Origin: Candidatus Phycorickettsia trachydisci
GTDB taxonomy: Bacteria; Pseudomonadota; Alphaproteobacteria; Rickettsiales; Rickettsiaceae
Reading direction: 5' to 3'
DNA: 64,000 bases
NCBI RefSeq assembly: GCF_003015145.1
Contig: NZ_CP027845.1
Coordinates: 186,001-250,000 of the forward strand
Positions 18,494 through 26,639 of this stretch are shown piece after piece; position 1 is the first letter of the stretch; each line of letters opens with the position of its first letter. Position numbers and translations under genes: made by a program. The notes below the pieces were generated by a model that ran no database searches, was not told the origin of the DNA, and worked only from the letters and a program-made list of their open reading frames with translations.

Positions 18494-18593
18494 ACATTAT
18501 TTTATAAGTATCTAAATCTAAAAAATTTCAAAAATAAATTTCATAAACGGTGATTAAGTTGTAATTATTAATACTTAGTCAACGCATAGTTTC

Positions 18594-20249
18594 TTAAGAC
18601 TTGCAAAATTCTCCAGGTGCTTTTCCAATAGATGGGATATCTTTATATTTTAATGGTTTAGTTAATTCGCCGCTGTATTGTTTTAGCCAATCAACGTATG
18701 TATTCCACCAAGAGCCTTGAAATTGTTTAGCAGAATCAAGCCATGCCAGACTGCATTCTTGAGTTTTGCCTAGCCAATGGTTGTATTTATTAAGATGTGG
18801 AGGATTTAAAATACCTGCAACATGCCCTGAGTCTGTTAAACAAAAGGTTTTATCTCCATCTAAACAGTTCATACTTTTGTAACTTTGTTTCCAAGGAACG
18901 ATGTGGTCGTTTTTAGAAGCAACAAAAAAAGATGGAATACTTATTTTGCTTAGGTCAATTCTGGTGTTTAAAACTGATATCTGATTTGGGGTAGAAAGTA
19001 AGTTTTCTAAGCACATTTTTTCTAAATAAAACTCAAACATCTTCAGTGGCATATTAACGTAATCTGCATTCCAATAAAGTATGTCAAAAGCTTTGGAGTC
19101 ATTTCCTTGCAAATAATGATTAATGTAGGTGGACCAAATCATCTCTTTGGATTTAAGTAGGTTGAAAAAGTTATATAAAAGACTTCCATCAAAATATCCA
19201 GCTTTGTGGCCTAATTTTTTAAATTGCTCTATTGTTTCTTGACGTATAAAGACCGATAAATCTCCTAAATCACTAAAATCTAATAGGGTATTAAAAAAAG
19301 TGGCAGAATTAAAAATGTTGATATTACGTTTTACGCAATAACCAAGTAACGTGCCAAGCATTGTGCCTCCTATGCAATATCCAATTGCATTAAGTTTTTT
19401 ATATCCAAATTCTTCTAAGATGTATCTTGTAGGCTCTAAGATACCTTGTTTTATATATTCCTCAAATGTAAAGTTTTGCTCAGATGATTTAGGATTGACC
19501 CACGATAAGATAAATACCTGAAAATTATTATCTACAAGCCATTTTACAAATGAATTAGACTCGGATAGATCAAGTACATAAAATTTATTAATGCATGGAG
19601 GGACAATTAAAATAGGTATTGAGTATACGTCTTTTTTTGGTTTATAGCAGATTAGTTCAATAATAGAGTTTTTATATATCACTTTACCTTCTGTTGATGC
19701 AATGTTCTTGCCTAATTTGAAAGGTTTAGGATCTACAGTAGGAAGCATGAAGTATCCCTTACTTGAATGTAGCCATTCGTCTTGAAAATTTGCTATGCCT
19801 TTAAAGATATTCTCTAACTTAGAATCTATACATTTATTTAAGGATTTGTCGTTAAATAGAATAAAGTTTGCTGGATCACAAGCGTTAAAGAATTGTTTAA
19901 TCCAGAAAGTGAAGTATCCTCGATCTTTATCTTCAATCTGAGTATCTTCTACTAATTCTAAATAATAATTTAATAGTTCCTTGTGTAATACCTTTATAAG
20001 TTCATTGGTATTTAATGATGCGGTACTTGCTTGAATTATCTTGAGTTGGTAAGACAAAGTTTTATTATGGATCTTAACTGGGTCTTTAAGTATTTGTGGT
20101 AGAGTTTTATTTAGAATATCAAAAAATAGCTTATTAAACACTGGCGCCATCTGCATTAGAGGATTCTCGGCTATATTTTTGTATAGGGCTTTATGATATT
20201 CTTGAGCTATATTATTGAAATAAGTAAAATTTTGATTGATATTTTGCAT
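18594..20249 (-). CDS. phaC: poly(3-hydroxyalkanoate) synthase, class I
   Basis: Polymerises 3-hydroxyacyl-CoA into PHA storage granules. The lipase-box-like nucleophile motif is G-Y-C292-I-G-G, with D448 (SKNDHIVPW) and H476 (DSGHVAG) completing the triad. The C-terminal GSWW and W-rich segments are typical of class I synthases, as is the N-terminal domain before residue 200. At 551 aa it is close to full length for the class. No phaA, phaB or phasin gene is nearby, so precursor supply must come from elsewhere. PHA synthesis is not typical of the most reduced Rickettsiales, so this is informative about lifestyle. Confidence 0.95.
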   Translation of the reverse strand: MQNINQNFTYFNNIAQEYHKALYKNIAENPLMQMAPVFNKLFFDILNKTLPQILKDPVKIHNKTLSYQLKIIQASTASLNTNELIKVLHKELLNYYLELVEDTQIEDKDRGYFTFWIKQFFNACDPANFILFNDKSLNKCIDSKLENIFKGIANFQDEWLHSSKGYFMLPTVDPKPFKLGKNIASTEGKVIYKNSIIELICYKPKKDVYSIPILIVPPCINKFYVLDLSESNSFVKWLVDNNFQVFILSWVNPKSSEQNFTFEEYIKQGILEPTRYILEEFGYKKLNAIGYCIGGTMLGTLLGYCVKRNINIFNSATFFNTLLDFSDLGDLSVFIRQETIEQFKKLGHKAGYFDGSLLYNFFNLLKSKEMIWSTYINHYLQGNDSKAFDILYWNADYVNMPLKMFEFYLEKMCLENLLSTPNQISVLNTRIDLSKISIPSFFVASKNDHIVPWKQSYKSMNCLDGDKTFCLTDSGHVAGILNPPHLNKYNHWLGKTQECSLAWLDSAKQFQGSWWNTYVDWLKQYSGELTKPLKYKDIPSIGKAPGEFCKS

Positions 20250-20365
20250 ATTTTATCTCCTATAAGTAGATACATAGCGATAATACGCCTAATATTTGGG
20301 GTCTTAAAATACAAACATGCGAAATAAGAAAAATTCTTTAGAGATAATGAAAAATTTACACATAT

Positions 20366-20863
20366 ATGAAGGTATTTATTGGTTTAGGTAGTAATTTGGG
20401 TAATAAAAGGCAAAATTGCTTGAACGCGATAAATCTCTTAAGTTCAGTTTTGTCTATCAAACAAATAAAATGTTCAAGATTTTATTCTTCAAAGGCTTTA
20501 ACGGAAAACAAAGATGGTGGTCCAGATTTTATTAATGCTGTAATAAGTTGTGATGCTTATCAAGGGCCATACGAATTACTTTGGGGGCTCAAATTTATAG
20601 AAACCCAAATAGGACGTGCCAATTCAGGCCAAAGATGGTCGCCTCGGATAATTGATTTAGATATTTTGTTTATGGATGATCTTATATTAGAAAGTGATCG
20701 ACTAACCATACCTCATAATCAAATGCACTTAAGAGACTTTGTGCTTCGGCCTTTGTGCGACCTTGCTCCTAGTAAAAAGCACCCTATTTTAGGCCTTAGT
20801 TGTTTCGATTTAAACAGAGTGTTGCAAATTAGCTATGTTACCAATACAATGCAAGCCGAATAA
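20366..20863 (+). CDS. folK: 6-hydroxymethyl-7,8-dihydropterin pyrophosphokinase
   Basis: Folate biosynthesis: transfers pyrophosphate from ATP to hydroxymethyl-dihydropterin. The N-terminal GLGSNLGN is the family signature. The RWSPRIIDLDILFMDD segment carries the metal-binding D-x-D, and LTIPHNQMHLRDFVLRPL follows as expected. Length 165 aa is normal. Together with folE at 56.0-56.6 kb it indicates that the cell makes its own pterin. It is separated from iscX by 123 bp containing a 12-bp palindrome. Confidence 0.94.
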   Translation: MKVFIGLGSNLGNKRQNCLNAINLLSSVLSIKQIKCSRFYSSKALTENKDGGPDFINAVISCDAYQGPYELLWGLKFIETQIGRANSGQRWSPRIIDLDILFMDDLILESDRLTIPHNQMHLRDFVLRPLCDLAPSKKHPILGLSCFDLNRVLQISYVTNTMQAE

Positions 20864-20921
20864 AATTTTCAAATATTTTCTTTTTCATTGAGGTGATACT
20901 AAATAAAAATGTTTTAATGTT

Positions 20922-20933
20922 CGCTAATTAGCG
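20922..20933. promoter_or_regulatory. 12-bp perfect palindrome upstream of iscX
   Basis: CGCTAATTAGCG, followed by a short GC-rich stretch, in the gap between folK and iscX. It could be an operator or part of a weak terminator for folK; no T-run follows closely. Confidence 0.25.
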
Positions 20934-20986
20934 CGCGGTTTTACCCTGCTCTAAGTAGTTAATATCAATATTTACACTAATTTAGT

Positions 20987-21214
20987 ATGAGAAATTGGGG
21001 ATGGAATGTGGCTAAAATTGCTGAAAGCTTAAATAAGCAGTATTCGGACGAAGATATAGATGATATCTCACAATTAGAATTAGCAGAGTTGCATGATATG
21101 ATAATCCATTTGGATGATTTTGAAGATGATTCAAGTCTTTATAATTCAGAAACCTTGCAAAGTATGCTACAAGCAGTTTTAGAACAATGGAAAGAAATTA
21201 TAGTAAGGGAATAA
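20987..21214 (+). CDS. iscX: IscX-like iron-sulfur assembly protein
   Basis: 75-residue acidic protein. The order of conserved features matches IscX/YfhJ: an early Trp, IAESLNKQYSDEDID (helix then acidic), the ELHDMIIHLDDFEDD segment equivalent to the L-H-x-W-x-x-x-L-x-D-F-D-D block, and a terminal helix beginning NSETLQ. IscX binds IscS and iron and modulates Fe-S cluster assembly. The usual isc neighbours are not in the window. The stop is only 3 nt from the next start, so it is probably co-transcribed with the beta-oxidation enzyme. The call is by pattern; sequence identity to known IscX is moderate. Confidence 0.7.
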   Translation: MRNWGWNVAKIAESLNKQYSDEDIDDISQLELAELHDMIIHLDDFEDDSSLYNSETLQSMLQAVLEQWKEIIVRE

Positions 21215-21217
21215 ATT

Positions 21218-23230
21218 ATGCGTATCGCTGTCATAGGAGCGGGCGTTATGGGAAGGTCCATAGCTTCGCATATTGCTAGTTGTGATCATCAAGTTTTATT
21301 ACTCGATATTGTAGATCCAAAGCAGACTGACAGAAATTATGTTGTGCAAAACGCGATTGACAGCTTAAAATCAAATAATAGATCTTTAATATCCCATCCC
21401 GATAAAATTAAAAATATAAAAATAGGCAACTTAGAAGATGACATAGCCTTGCTTGGCGATTGTGATCTTGTCATCGAAGCCATCGTAGAAAAATTAGAGG
21501 TCAAACTAGACTTATATAAGAAAATAGCTAAGTTTTTAAATCCTAATTGCATTCTTGCTTCCAACACTTCAACTTTGTCACTGAACTTGCTCAAAAGTAG
21601 TAAGATTTGGCCAAAGACTTTAATATTGCACTTTTTTAATCCAGTTAGATATTTAAGTTTAGTTGAACTTGTTACAGATAGCGATGTTCCAAAATCTAAA
21701 GTAGATAAAATTACTGCCTTTTTGACTCATGCTTTAGGGCGCGACGTAGTGCCTTGTAACGATTCACCAGGATTTATAGCAAATAGGGTAGGGTGTTTTT
21801 TCCTTGAAGCTGCTTTGCAAAAAGCAATAAAAAGCAAGCTTAATTTATCTAAGTTAGATCTAATAGCTCATAAGCTTTTAGGAATGCCTAGAACCGGCAT
21901 TTTTGGTTTATATGATCTTATAGGACTTGATGTAATGCATTTAATTGGTGCTTCGTTAACAAAATTTTTACCTAAAGATGATAAGTATCAAAAAGTATAC
22001 TTTAAAGAAAGTCTAGTAAGTCAATTAATTGCCAAGGGGCAAATAGGATCAAAGTCTGGGAGTGGATTTTATAAAAAAGTGGATAAAAATAGATTAGTGC
22101 TTAACCTTGCATCTATGGAATACGAGGCTGCTAATTTAAATGTGGAGTTTGGCTCTATAGATGAATTTAGAAAGTCAAAAGATCCATACGCTCAGTATTT
22201 TAGAGAGTTGATAGAAGAGGTCTATAATTATGGTATAAATCTGGTGCCGGAGGTAACTAACTCTATTAAATCTATAGATAAAGTATTGAAGATAGGTTTT
22301 AATTGGAGTGGTGGTTTAAGTGGTCTTGCGCAAAATATGGGAATAATTCCAACTCCAAAAGTATCTACAGCTAGGAAAAAAGATGGTGATATAGTAGCAA
22401 ATAATGCTGACGCTAGTATTTCGACCTATAAAGAAGGACTTGTTTTTACTATAGAAAGTAAAATGGGAGTCCTGACGCATCAAATTTTTGATCTATTAAA
22501 TAAGGCAATTGATTTAGCAGAAAAGCAGCAAAAAGTTTTGATAGTTAAATCAGGAAGGCATTTTTCTGTTGGTGGTAATTTAAAATATTTCCTTGAACAT
22601 GCAAAGAATAAAAATTGGAGTGAAGTTGAAAGATTTCTGCAACTAGGTCAAAATTCGATGCAAAGATTCAAGTCCATTACTTCTGTTAGTATTGCGCAAA
22701 ATTATGCTTTGGGTGGGGGATGTGAATTTTTACTCAACTCTAATAGGGTTATAGCCGGTCTTGAGCTTCAAGGGGGTCTAGTAGAGTCGACTATAGGACT
22801 AATACCTGCATGGGGAGGTTTTAAGGAAATGACTTTGAGATCTAATGGTGATAGCTTACTACTTAAAAAGCATTTAGGTAATATCATTTTTGGAAATAGA
22901 ACTACATCGGCTGATTATTTTAAAGATGATTATTCAGTTTCTTTGCTTAAGGTTATGCATCCAGATGATAGATTAGACAAAGCCTTGGCACTTGATGTAA
23001 GATGCGCTGCTAGTAGTAGTTACGAAATTAAGGTCCCTAACGATTTTAATTTAGAAGATTGTTTCCCAAATGCGGATGAATTTCAAAAGCTTCTTATAAA
23101 TCGCATGAGCAAAATCCTTAAAAGGTCCGGATTAAAAGTACAAGATTTGCTAGATGCTGAGAGAGAAATCTTTATGGAGTTGATCAAAACTCAGTCTACC
23201 ATAGATAAAATATCTAAAGTAGTTGGTTAA
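21218..23230 (+). CDS. 3-hydroxyacyl-CoA dehydrogenase / enoyl-CoA hydratase fusion
   Basis: 670 residues with the dehydrogenase first: NAD-binding G7-A-G-V-M-G12, then the ASNTSTLSL and HFFNPV blocks and the NDSPGFIANRVG helix of 3HCDH_N, and a C-terminal 3HCDH domain to about 380. From about residue 405 comes a crotonase-fold domain with GRHFSVGGNLKYF and the oxyanion-hole segment ALGGGCEF. This dehydrogenase-then-hydratase order is that of FadN-like proteins and opposite to FadB. It should perform the two middle steps of fatty-acid beta-oxidation; a partner thiolase is not in the window. The TTATG start context leaves 3 nt after iscX. Confidence 0.9.
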   Translation: MRIAVIGAGVMGRSIASHIASCDHQVLLLDIVDPKQTDRNYVVQNAIDSLKSNNRSLISHPDKIKNIKIGNLEDDIALLGDCDLVIEAIVEKLEVKLDLYKKIAKFLNPNCILASNTSTLSLNLLKSSKIWPKTLILHFFNPVRYLSLVELVTDSDVPKSKVDKITAFLTHALGRDVVPCNDSPGFIANRVGCFFLEAALQKAIKSKLNLSKLDLIAHKLLGMPRTGIFGLYDLIGLDVMHLIGASLTKFLPKDDKYQKVYFKESLVSQLIAKGQIGSKSGSGFYKKVDKNRLVLNLASMEYEAANLNVEFGSIDEFRKSKDPYAQYFRELIEEVYNYGINLVPEVTNSIKSIDKVLKIGFNWSGGLSGLAQNMGIIPTPKVSTARKKDGDIVANNADASISTYKEGLVFTIESKMGVLTHQIFDLLNKAIDLAEKQQKVLIVKSGRHFSVGGNLKYFLEHAKNKNWSEVERFLQLGQNSMQRFKSITSVSIAQNYALGGGCEFLLNSNRVIAGLELQGGLVESTIGLIPAWGGFKEMTLRSNGDSLLLKKHLGNIIFGNRTTSADYFKDDYSVSLLKVMHPDDRLDKALALDVRCAASSSYEIKVPNDFNLEDCFPNADEFQKLLINRMSKILKRSGLKVQDLLDAEREIFMELIKTQSTIDKISKVVG

Positions 23231-23363
23231 AAAACGATTCTTTTTGGTGATTTTGTCGTCAGAATTGTGCTCAAATCCTCAAATACGTTTAGTATTATCC
23301 GGTTTTCCGCGCGATTCTTCCTAAAAATCTCTCAAAAACTATCATTTTTTCTTAAAACTAAGG

Positions 23364-23900
23364 TTATTTACGTTTTCTTATTGTTCTTCTTTTTTTGGTT
23401 TGTCGTTCTTGATTCCAATGAGGTTTGGGTTCTTGATGAACTTTTATCTCTTCATGCTTTTTTACGGGTTCAGGAGCTACTTTTGGCACAGGTGTTGTTC
23501 TAAAATATGCAACAAGTGAAACAGCAAAGATGCTGGTAAAAGCAATTGCTGCAAAAACAAGTGAATGACCTAAACTTTTTTTAGATAAAACAATCGTTGC
23601 ATAAGCGATGATAATAATCGTGAAAGATGCAAACATTTTGCCTATGGTTTCGGTTTTGGAATGCATAAATATTTTTGCCCTTTCCATTGCATGTTTATGC
23701 TTTTGTTCCTGCTCCATTAATCCTAAAAGCTTTTCAACCGTTCCTGGCATAATTTCCTCATAAGCATGCAGAACTTCAGGTGGAGGCATTAGGCCTTCAA
23801 ATTCATTCCTTACTTTGTGCATGTAAGAGTGATTAAGGTTAGGAGTAATTTTATTTAAGTGGTTATCCTCTACAAAAAAATGCTTAACTTCTCTACTCAT
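23364..23900 (-). CDS. DUF2335 membrane protein
   Basis: 178 residues. The N-terminal region has MPPPEVLHAYEEIMPGTVEKLLGLMEQEQKHKH (about residues 37-69 in pieces), the hallmark of the DUF2335 family. Two membrane segments follow (about 90-107 and 113-131), then a basic, proline-rich C-terminus ending in KKRRTIRKRK. DUF2335 proteins are often found with phage-like genes; their function is unknown, and two short membrane helices would fit a holin-like or membrane-stress role. Its ATG overlaps the stop of the 54-aa ORF upstream by 8 nt, tying it to the GTA-like module. A plus-strand ORF over the same bases is a shadow. Confidence 0.8.
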   Translation of the reverse strand: MSREVKHFFVEDNHLNKITPNLNHSYMHKVRNEFEGLMPPPEVLHAYEEIMPGTVEKLLGLMEQEQKHKHAMERAKIFMHSKTETIGKMFASFTIIIIAYATIVLSKKSLGHSLVFAAIAFTSIFAVSLVAYFRTTPVPKVAPEPVKKHEEIKVHQEPKPHWNQERQTKKRRTIRKRK

Positions 23901-24057
23901 AATTTGCGATTTTTTTAAAGCTGTTATTCAAATATTCCAATACATTTGGCCAATAATGTCCAAGTTTATTTGCCTGTTCTTGATTTTCATAGTATTTATC
24001 AACGCACTCAAAGCAACTGATAAACCCGGTAAAAAATTTTCTAATACATTCTTTCAT
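23893..24057 (-). CDS. 54-aa ORF at the end of the GTA-like module
   Basis: Small ORF starting at ATG 24057, 17 nt inside the end of the DUF2163 gene, and ending 8 nt inside the DUF2335 gene. Its sequence begins MKECIRKFFTGFISC and has charged and aromatic residues with no membrane helix. The double overlap is the pattern of a translationally coupled gene. In RcGTA the next gene would be an NlpC/P60 peptidase; this ORF lacks any such motif. Function unknown. Confidence 0.55.
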   Translation of the reverse strand: MKECIRKFFTGFISCFECVDKYYENQEQANKLGHYWPNVLEYLNNSFKKIANYE

Positions 24058-24832
24058 AAATCATTTCAGGTAAAAATGGTTCACCTCTAAAATTTAATAC
24101 ATTGTTAAATTTATTACAACAAGTTTTGATCTTTTTATCGCATCCTGGTGAAATCCTGACTTCAGTAACACTGCAAAATTCTGGTGGCACTGCTTCTGCT
24201 AAGATTAGTGAGTTAGAGGTTTGTCTAATAATTAGTATAGGCTTGCTTGTATCGCTGAAATGGACTTTGCCATAATCATAATAGCCTAATTCCTTGTCTA
24301 TATCAAGAAAAATCGTTGTACCCGAGATATTGGAGACCCTGATAGTTTGGCTTATAGAATTTAAATCTACGCCGCATTGTTTATCTCCAAGATTGGCTCT
24401 ACAGGTTTTACTGTAAAATTTTGTAACATTTTTCTCTAAGTTATGTATTTGGCTTTTAAGATGCAAGATGAAATGAATATTTTCTTTGTGCACGTTAAAA
24501 CAAAATAAGGTTGCGATATCTTCGATTATATTCTGCTCTATGAAAATTAACTTAATTTTTACCTTAGCATCTTTGATAATATCTAAAATTTCAACTGCAT
24601 TATTTTCGTAATTCCCCTTAATCTCTACCCAATCGTGTGCTGAGTCGTTAAAATGGGCTTTAGTAATCTCCAAAGAAGAGTATGCTGTATAAGTTGTTTC
24701 CCTTAATGTAAATTCTTGAGAGTGGTTAGTGAGATATAATTTCTTACCATTTTCAAGTTCTACATCAAATCCAAATACAAACGTAGCTCCTTCTCTTATC
24801 AACTTTTTAGATTCGTTGCTTAATTTTCTCAT
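24041..24832 (-). CDS. GTA/phage baseplate hub protein, DUF2163 (RcGTA g13-like)
   Basis: 263 residues. The N-terminal DUF2163 domain shows the expected early strands (FVFGFDVELENGKKLYLTNHS) and the C-terminal part carries four-cysteine features (CRANLGDKQCGVDL; SPGCDKKIKTCCNKFNN; then NFRGEPFLP), the signature of this GTA tail-hub family. It binds beneath the distal tail protein in the RcGTA particle. It overlaps the DUF2460 gene upstream by 4 nt, in the same order as g12-g13 of RcGTA. Confidence 0.85.
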   Translation of the reverse strand: MRKLSNESKKLIREGATFVFGFDVELENGKKLYLTNHSQEFTLRETTYTAYSSLEITKAHFNDSAHDWVEIKGNYENNAVEILDIIKDAKVKIKLIFIEQNIIEDIATLFCFNVHKENIHFILHLKSQIHNLEKNVTKFYSKTCRANLGDKQCGVDLNSISQTIRVSNISGTTIFLDIDKELGYYDYGKVHFSDTSKPILIIRQTSNSLILAEAVPPEFCSVTEVRISPGCDKKIKTCCNKFNNVLNFRGEPFLPEMIYERMY

Positions 24833-25428
24833 GGCATTACCTCAATTAGTTCAATATCCTCCAGCATTATGCTGCCATCTTTAGAGATAGAGTAATTAAA
24901 ATAGTCTTCCTTAAAGCGAACAGGGACATAAAAGTCAAAATTTGCGATTAATCCAACGCCCTCAGGTAATGGATCTTTTAATGTTAAAATGCCTAAATCA
25001 TAATGAATTTCTGCATGAATTTCCTTTTGATCCGTAGTTTTAAACTCTATACTTTGAGGTATGGGTTTAAAAATACGTCTAAAATATTTTTGATCACCAA
25101 ACGAATATTCCTTAAATAATTTGTATGTAATTGGGTCATTGATTTCCGAGCTTAATATTTGTTCTATTGCAGTATGATCAGAATGATCTTTCATACAAAA
25201 TCCGCAAGCTGCTCCTTTAGTATTTCTAAAAAATGCATTGAATTCATTAAGTTCTAAAGGTGTGAGGTGACAGTTTTTAATAGTATATTTTTGGCATGCA
25301 TTTTGCAGGTTAGCAAATCTTACTTCTCGTCCTGAGATAGTGCGTATTATAGATGTATCAAAATGCGGACCTCCAGTAATGTAAGGACTTAGGAATTCGG
25401 GTAACAGAACGTTGAGAAAATTTGTCAT
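24829..25428 (-). CDS. GTA/phage distal tail protein, DUF2460 (RcGTA g12-like)
   Basis: 199 residues. The opening F-P-x-x-[IL]-S-x-G-G-P-x-F-T pattern appears as LLPEFLSPYITGGPHFDTSI, followed by SGREVRFANL and the FFRNTKGAACGFCMKDHSDH segment typical of the family. It closes with FDFYVPVRF. This protein forms the distal tail ring. It overlaps the tail-terminator gene upstream by 4 nt; in RcGTA, g9 (major tail), g10 and g11 (tape measure) would stand between those two genes, so an internal block is missing. Confidence 0.85.
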   Translation of the reverse strand: MTNFLNVLLPEFLSPYITGGPHFDTSIIRTISGREVRFANLQNACQKYTIKNCHLTPLELNEFNAFFRNTKGAACGFCMKDHSDHTAIEQILSSEINDPITYKLFKEYSFGDQKYFRRIFKPIPQSIEFKTTDQKEIHAEIHYDLGILTLKDPLPEGVGLIANFDFYVPVRFKEDYFNYSISKDGSIMLEDIELIEVMP

Positions 25429-25817
25429 ATTTTTCTAATAAGGCTTAAGTATTTAATAGAGAGCTTTAAAGTTAGTGTGTCTTCACTTTTGGATAAAGTA
25501 ATATTTTGTTGCTTGATACCTAATATCTTAAATCCAAGATCGTAGTCTTTTAATCTAAGTAAACATTCGTCTATCTTATCTGCCAGACTAATACCTACTT
25601 GTGGAGTTTGTTCCCGATAAAAAAGGCATATATTAAACTCCACTTCAAAATTTTGATTTTGGTCTGTTACTTTTTGTAACTCAAGCAACAAAAATGGATA
25701 GCTAGGATTTTGAGGAGGAGCTAAGTAGATTTGCGGGATAAAATTAATAATATCATCTGACCTCGTTAAGAGATTATAAATACTATCAAGCAAATTACTT
25801 ACGATACTTAAAGACAT
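25425..25817 (-). CDS. GTA/phage tail terminator, DUF3168-like (RcGTA g8-like)
   Basis: 130 residues. It contains an early helix, the YPFLLLELQKV strand (residue about 38), a strand with FEVEFNICLF, and a late I-K-x-x-I-x-L pattern, consistent with DUF3168-type tail completion proteins. It caps the tail and joins it to the head stopper. The call is supported by its position directly after the adaptor and stopper genes, in RcGTA order. Confidence 0.75.
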   Translation of the reverse strand: MSLSIVSNLLDSIYNLLTRSDDIINFIPQIYLAPPQNPSYPFLLLELQKVTDQNQNFEVEFNICLFYREQTPQVGISLADKIDECLLRLKDYDLGFKILGIKQQNITLSKSEDTLTLKLSIKYLSLIRKI

Positions 25818-25821
25818 AAAT

Positions 25822-26139
25822 TTATACTATTTCGACTGCTATAATTTCAAGGATTTTATCTTGCTCCTCGACGTTAATGATCTTTTTGATTAGAAAATAT
25901 CTTCGCTTAAAAAAAATCCTCATGCTTTTATCAATCTCAGGAGTAAACCTTATAGTAAAAAGCATGTAAGAAGCTTCTACCATGTTTCCAAAATTAATTT
26001 TTTCAAAAAATTTTAGAGTTTTGGGGCTTAATTGCTTAATACTAGCAAATGTTTTAACTCGTGCTAGCCAAGTATTAAAGCGAGTATCATACTCTACAAT
26101 TTGTATTGGATGTCTTAATTCTGCTGCTAGGCTTTTCAT
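25822..26139 (-). CDS. GTA/phage head-tail stopper (RcGTA g7-like, SPP1 gp16 type)
   Basis: 105 residues with the usual layout of small head-closure proteins: L-R-H-P-I-Q-I near the N-terminus, then WLARVKTFASI, then FTIRFTPEIDKSMRIFF and FLIKKIINV strands. It overlaps the adaptor gene upstream by 4 nt. It would close the capsid portal and receive the tail. Confidence 0.75.
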   Translation of the reverse strand: MKSLAAELRHPIQIVEYDTRFNTWLARVKTFASIKQLSPKTLKFFEKINFGNMVEASYMLFTIRFTPEIDKSMRIFFKRRYFLIKKIINVEEQDKILEIIAVEIV

Positions 26140-26633
26140 ACTAGTATTTTGCGATAAGGTTTATAAAAATTTGAGATCTGATCTAGTTCCTCATTACTTA
26201 ATACATGTTTTTCATACAAAATTTCCATATGACTCATAAGTGCATGCTTTAGTAAATGAGCTAAATGCATACGTTCAGTTTGATACGTAAAAGCTACTTT
26301 GCCTTTAACGTTATCTGGTAATATGATCGTGGTTTTATCTAGACCGATCTGGCATAAATCTTTTATGTCATCGCTCGTGCTGTCACATCTAACCTCAATT
26401 ATACGTTTAATAGGCGTTATGGGCATTTCCACTTCTTGTGCCTTGACTTCGATAGTTACTTCAATGTTTTTTGAGCATATGTGGCAGTGCAAAAAATTCT
26501 CTGCTGTTTCTATAGCTGTAGAAATACAGTTTTTAATAAAATGATCATCATCGTAATGTGATATCTTGAGGAAGCCTTTAGCTTCCTCTACATTAATTAT
26601 TTGATCCGGAAAAGAAGATGTTACTCTATACAT
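26136..26633 (-). CDS. GTA/phage head-tail adaptor (RcGTA g6-like, gp6/phiE125 gp8 type)
   Basis: 165 residues. It begins with VEEAKGFLKISHYDDDHFIKNCISTAIE and FLHCHICSK, the typical helix pair of phiE125 gp8/HK97 gp6 connector proteins, followed by PITPIKRI and beta strands. It links the portal to the stopper. Seven nucleotides separate it from the capsid gene upstream. Confidence 0.8.
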   Translation of the reverse strand: MYRVTSSFPDQIINVEEAKGFLKISHYDDDHFIKNCISTAIETAENFLHCHICSKNIEVTIEVKAQEVEMPITPIKRIIEVRCDSTSDDIKDLCQIGLDKTTIILPDNVKGKVAFTYQTERMHLAHLLKHALMSHMEILYEKHVLSNEELDQISNFYKPYRKILV

Positions 26634-26639
26634 AAAATC

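Noticed and set aside
23267-23503. 78-codon plus-strand ORF, Phe/Leu-rich
   Set aside because: Mostly the antisense of the basic C-terminus of the DUF2335 gene; composition is typical of a shadow frame.
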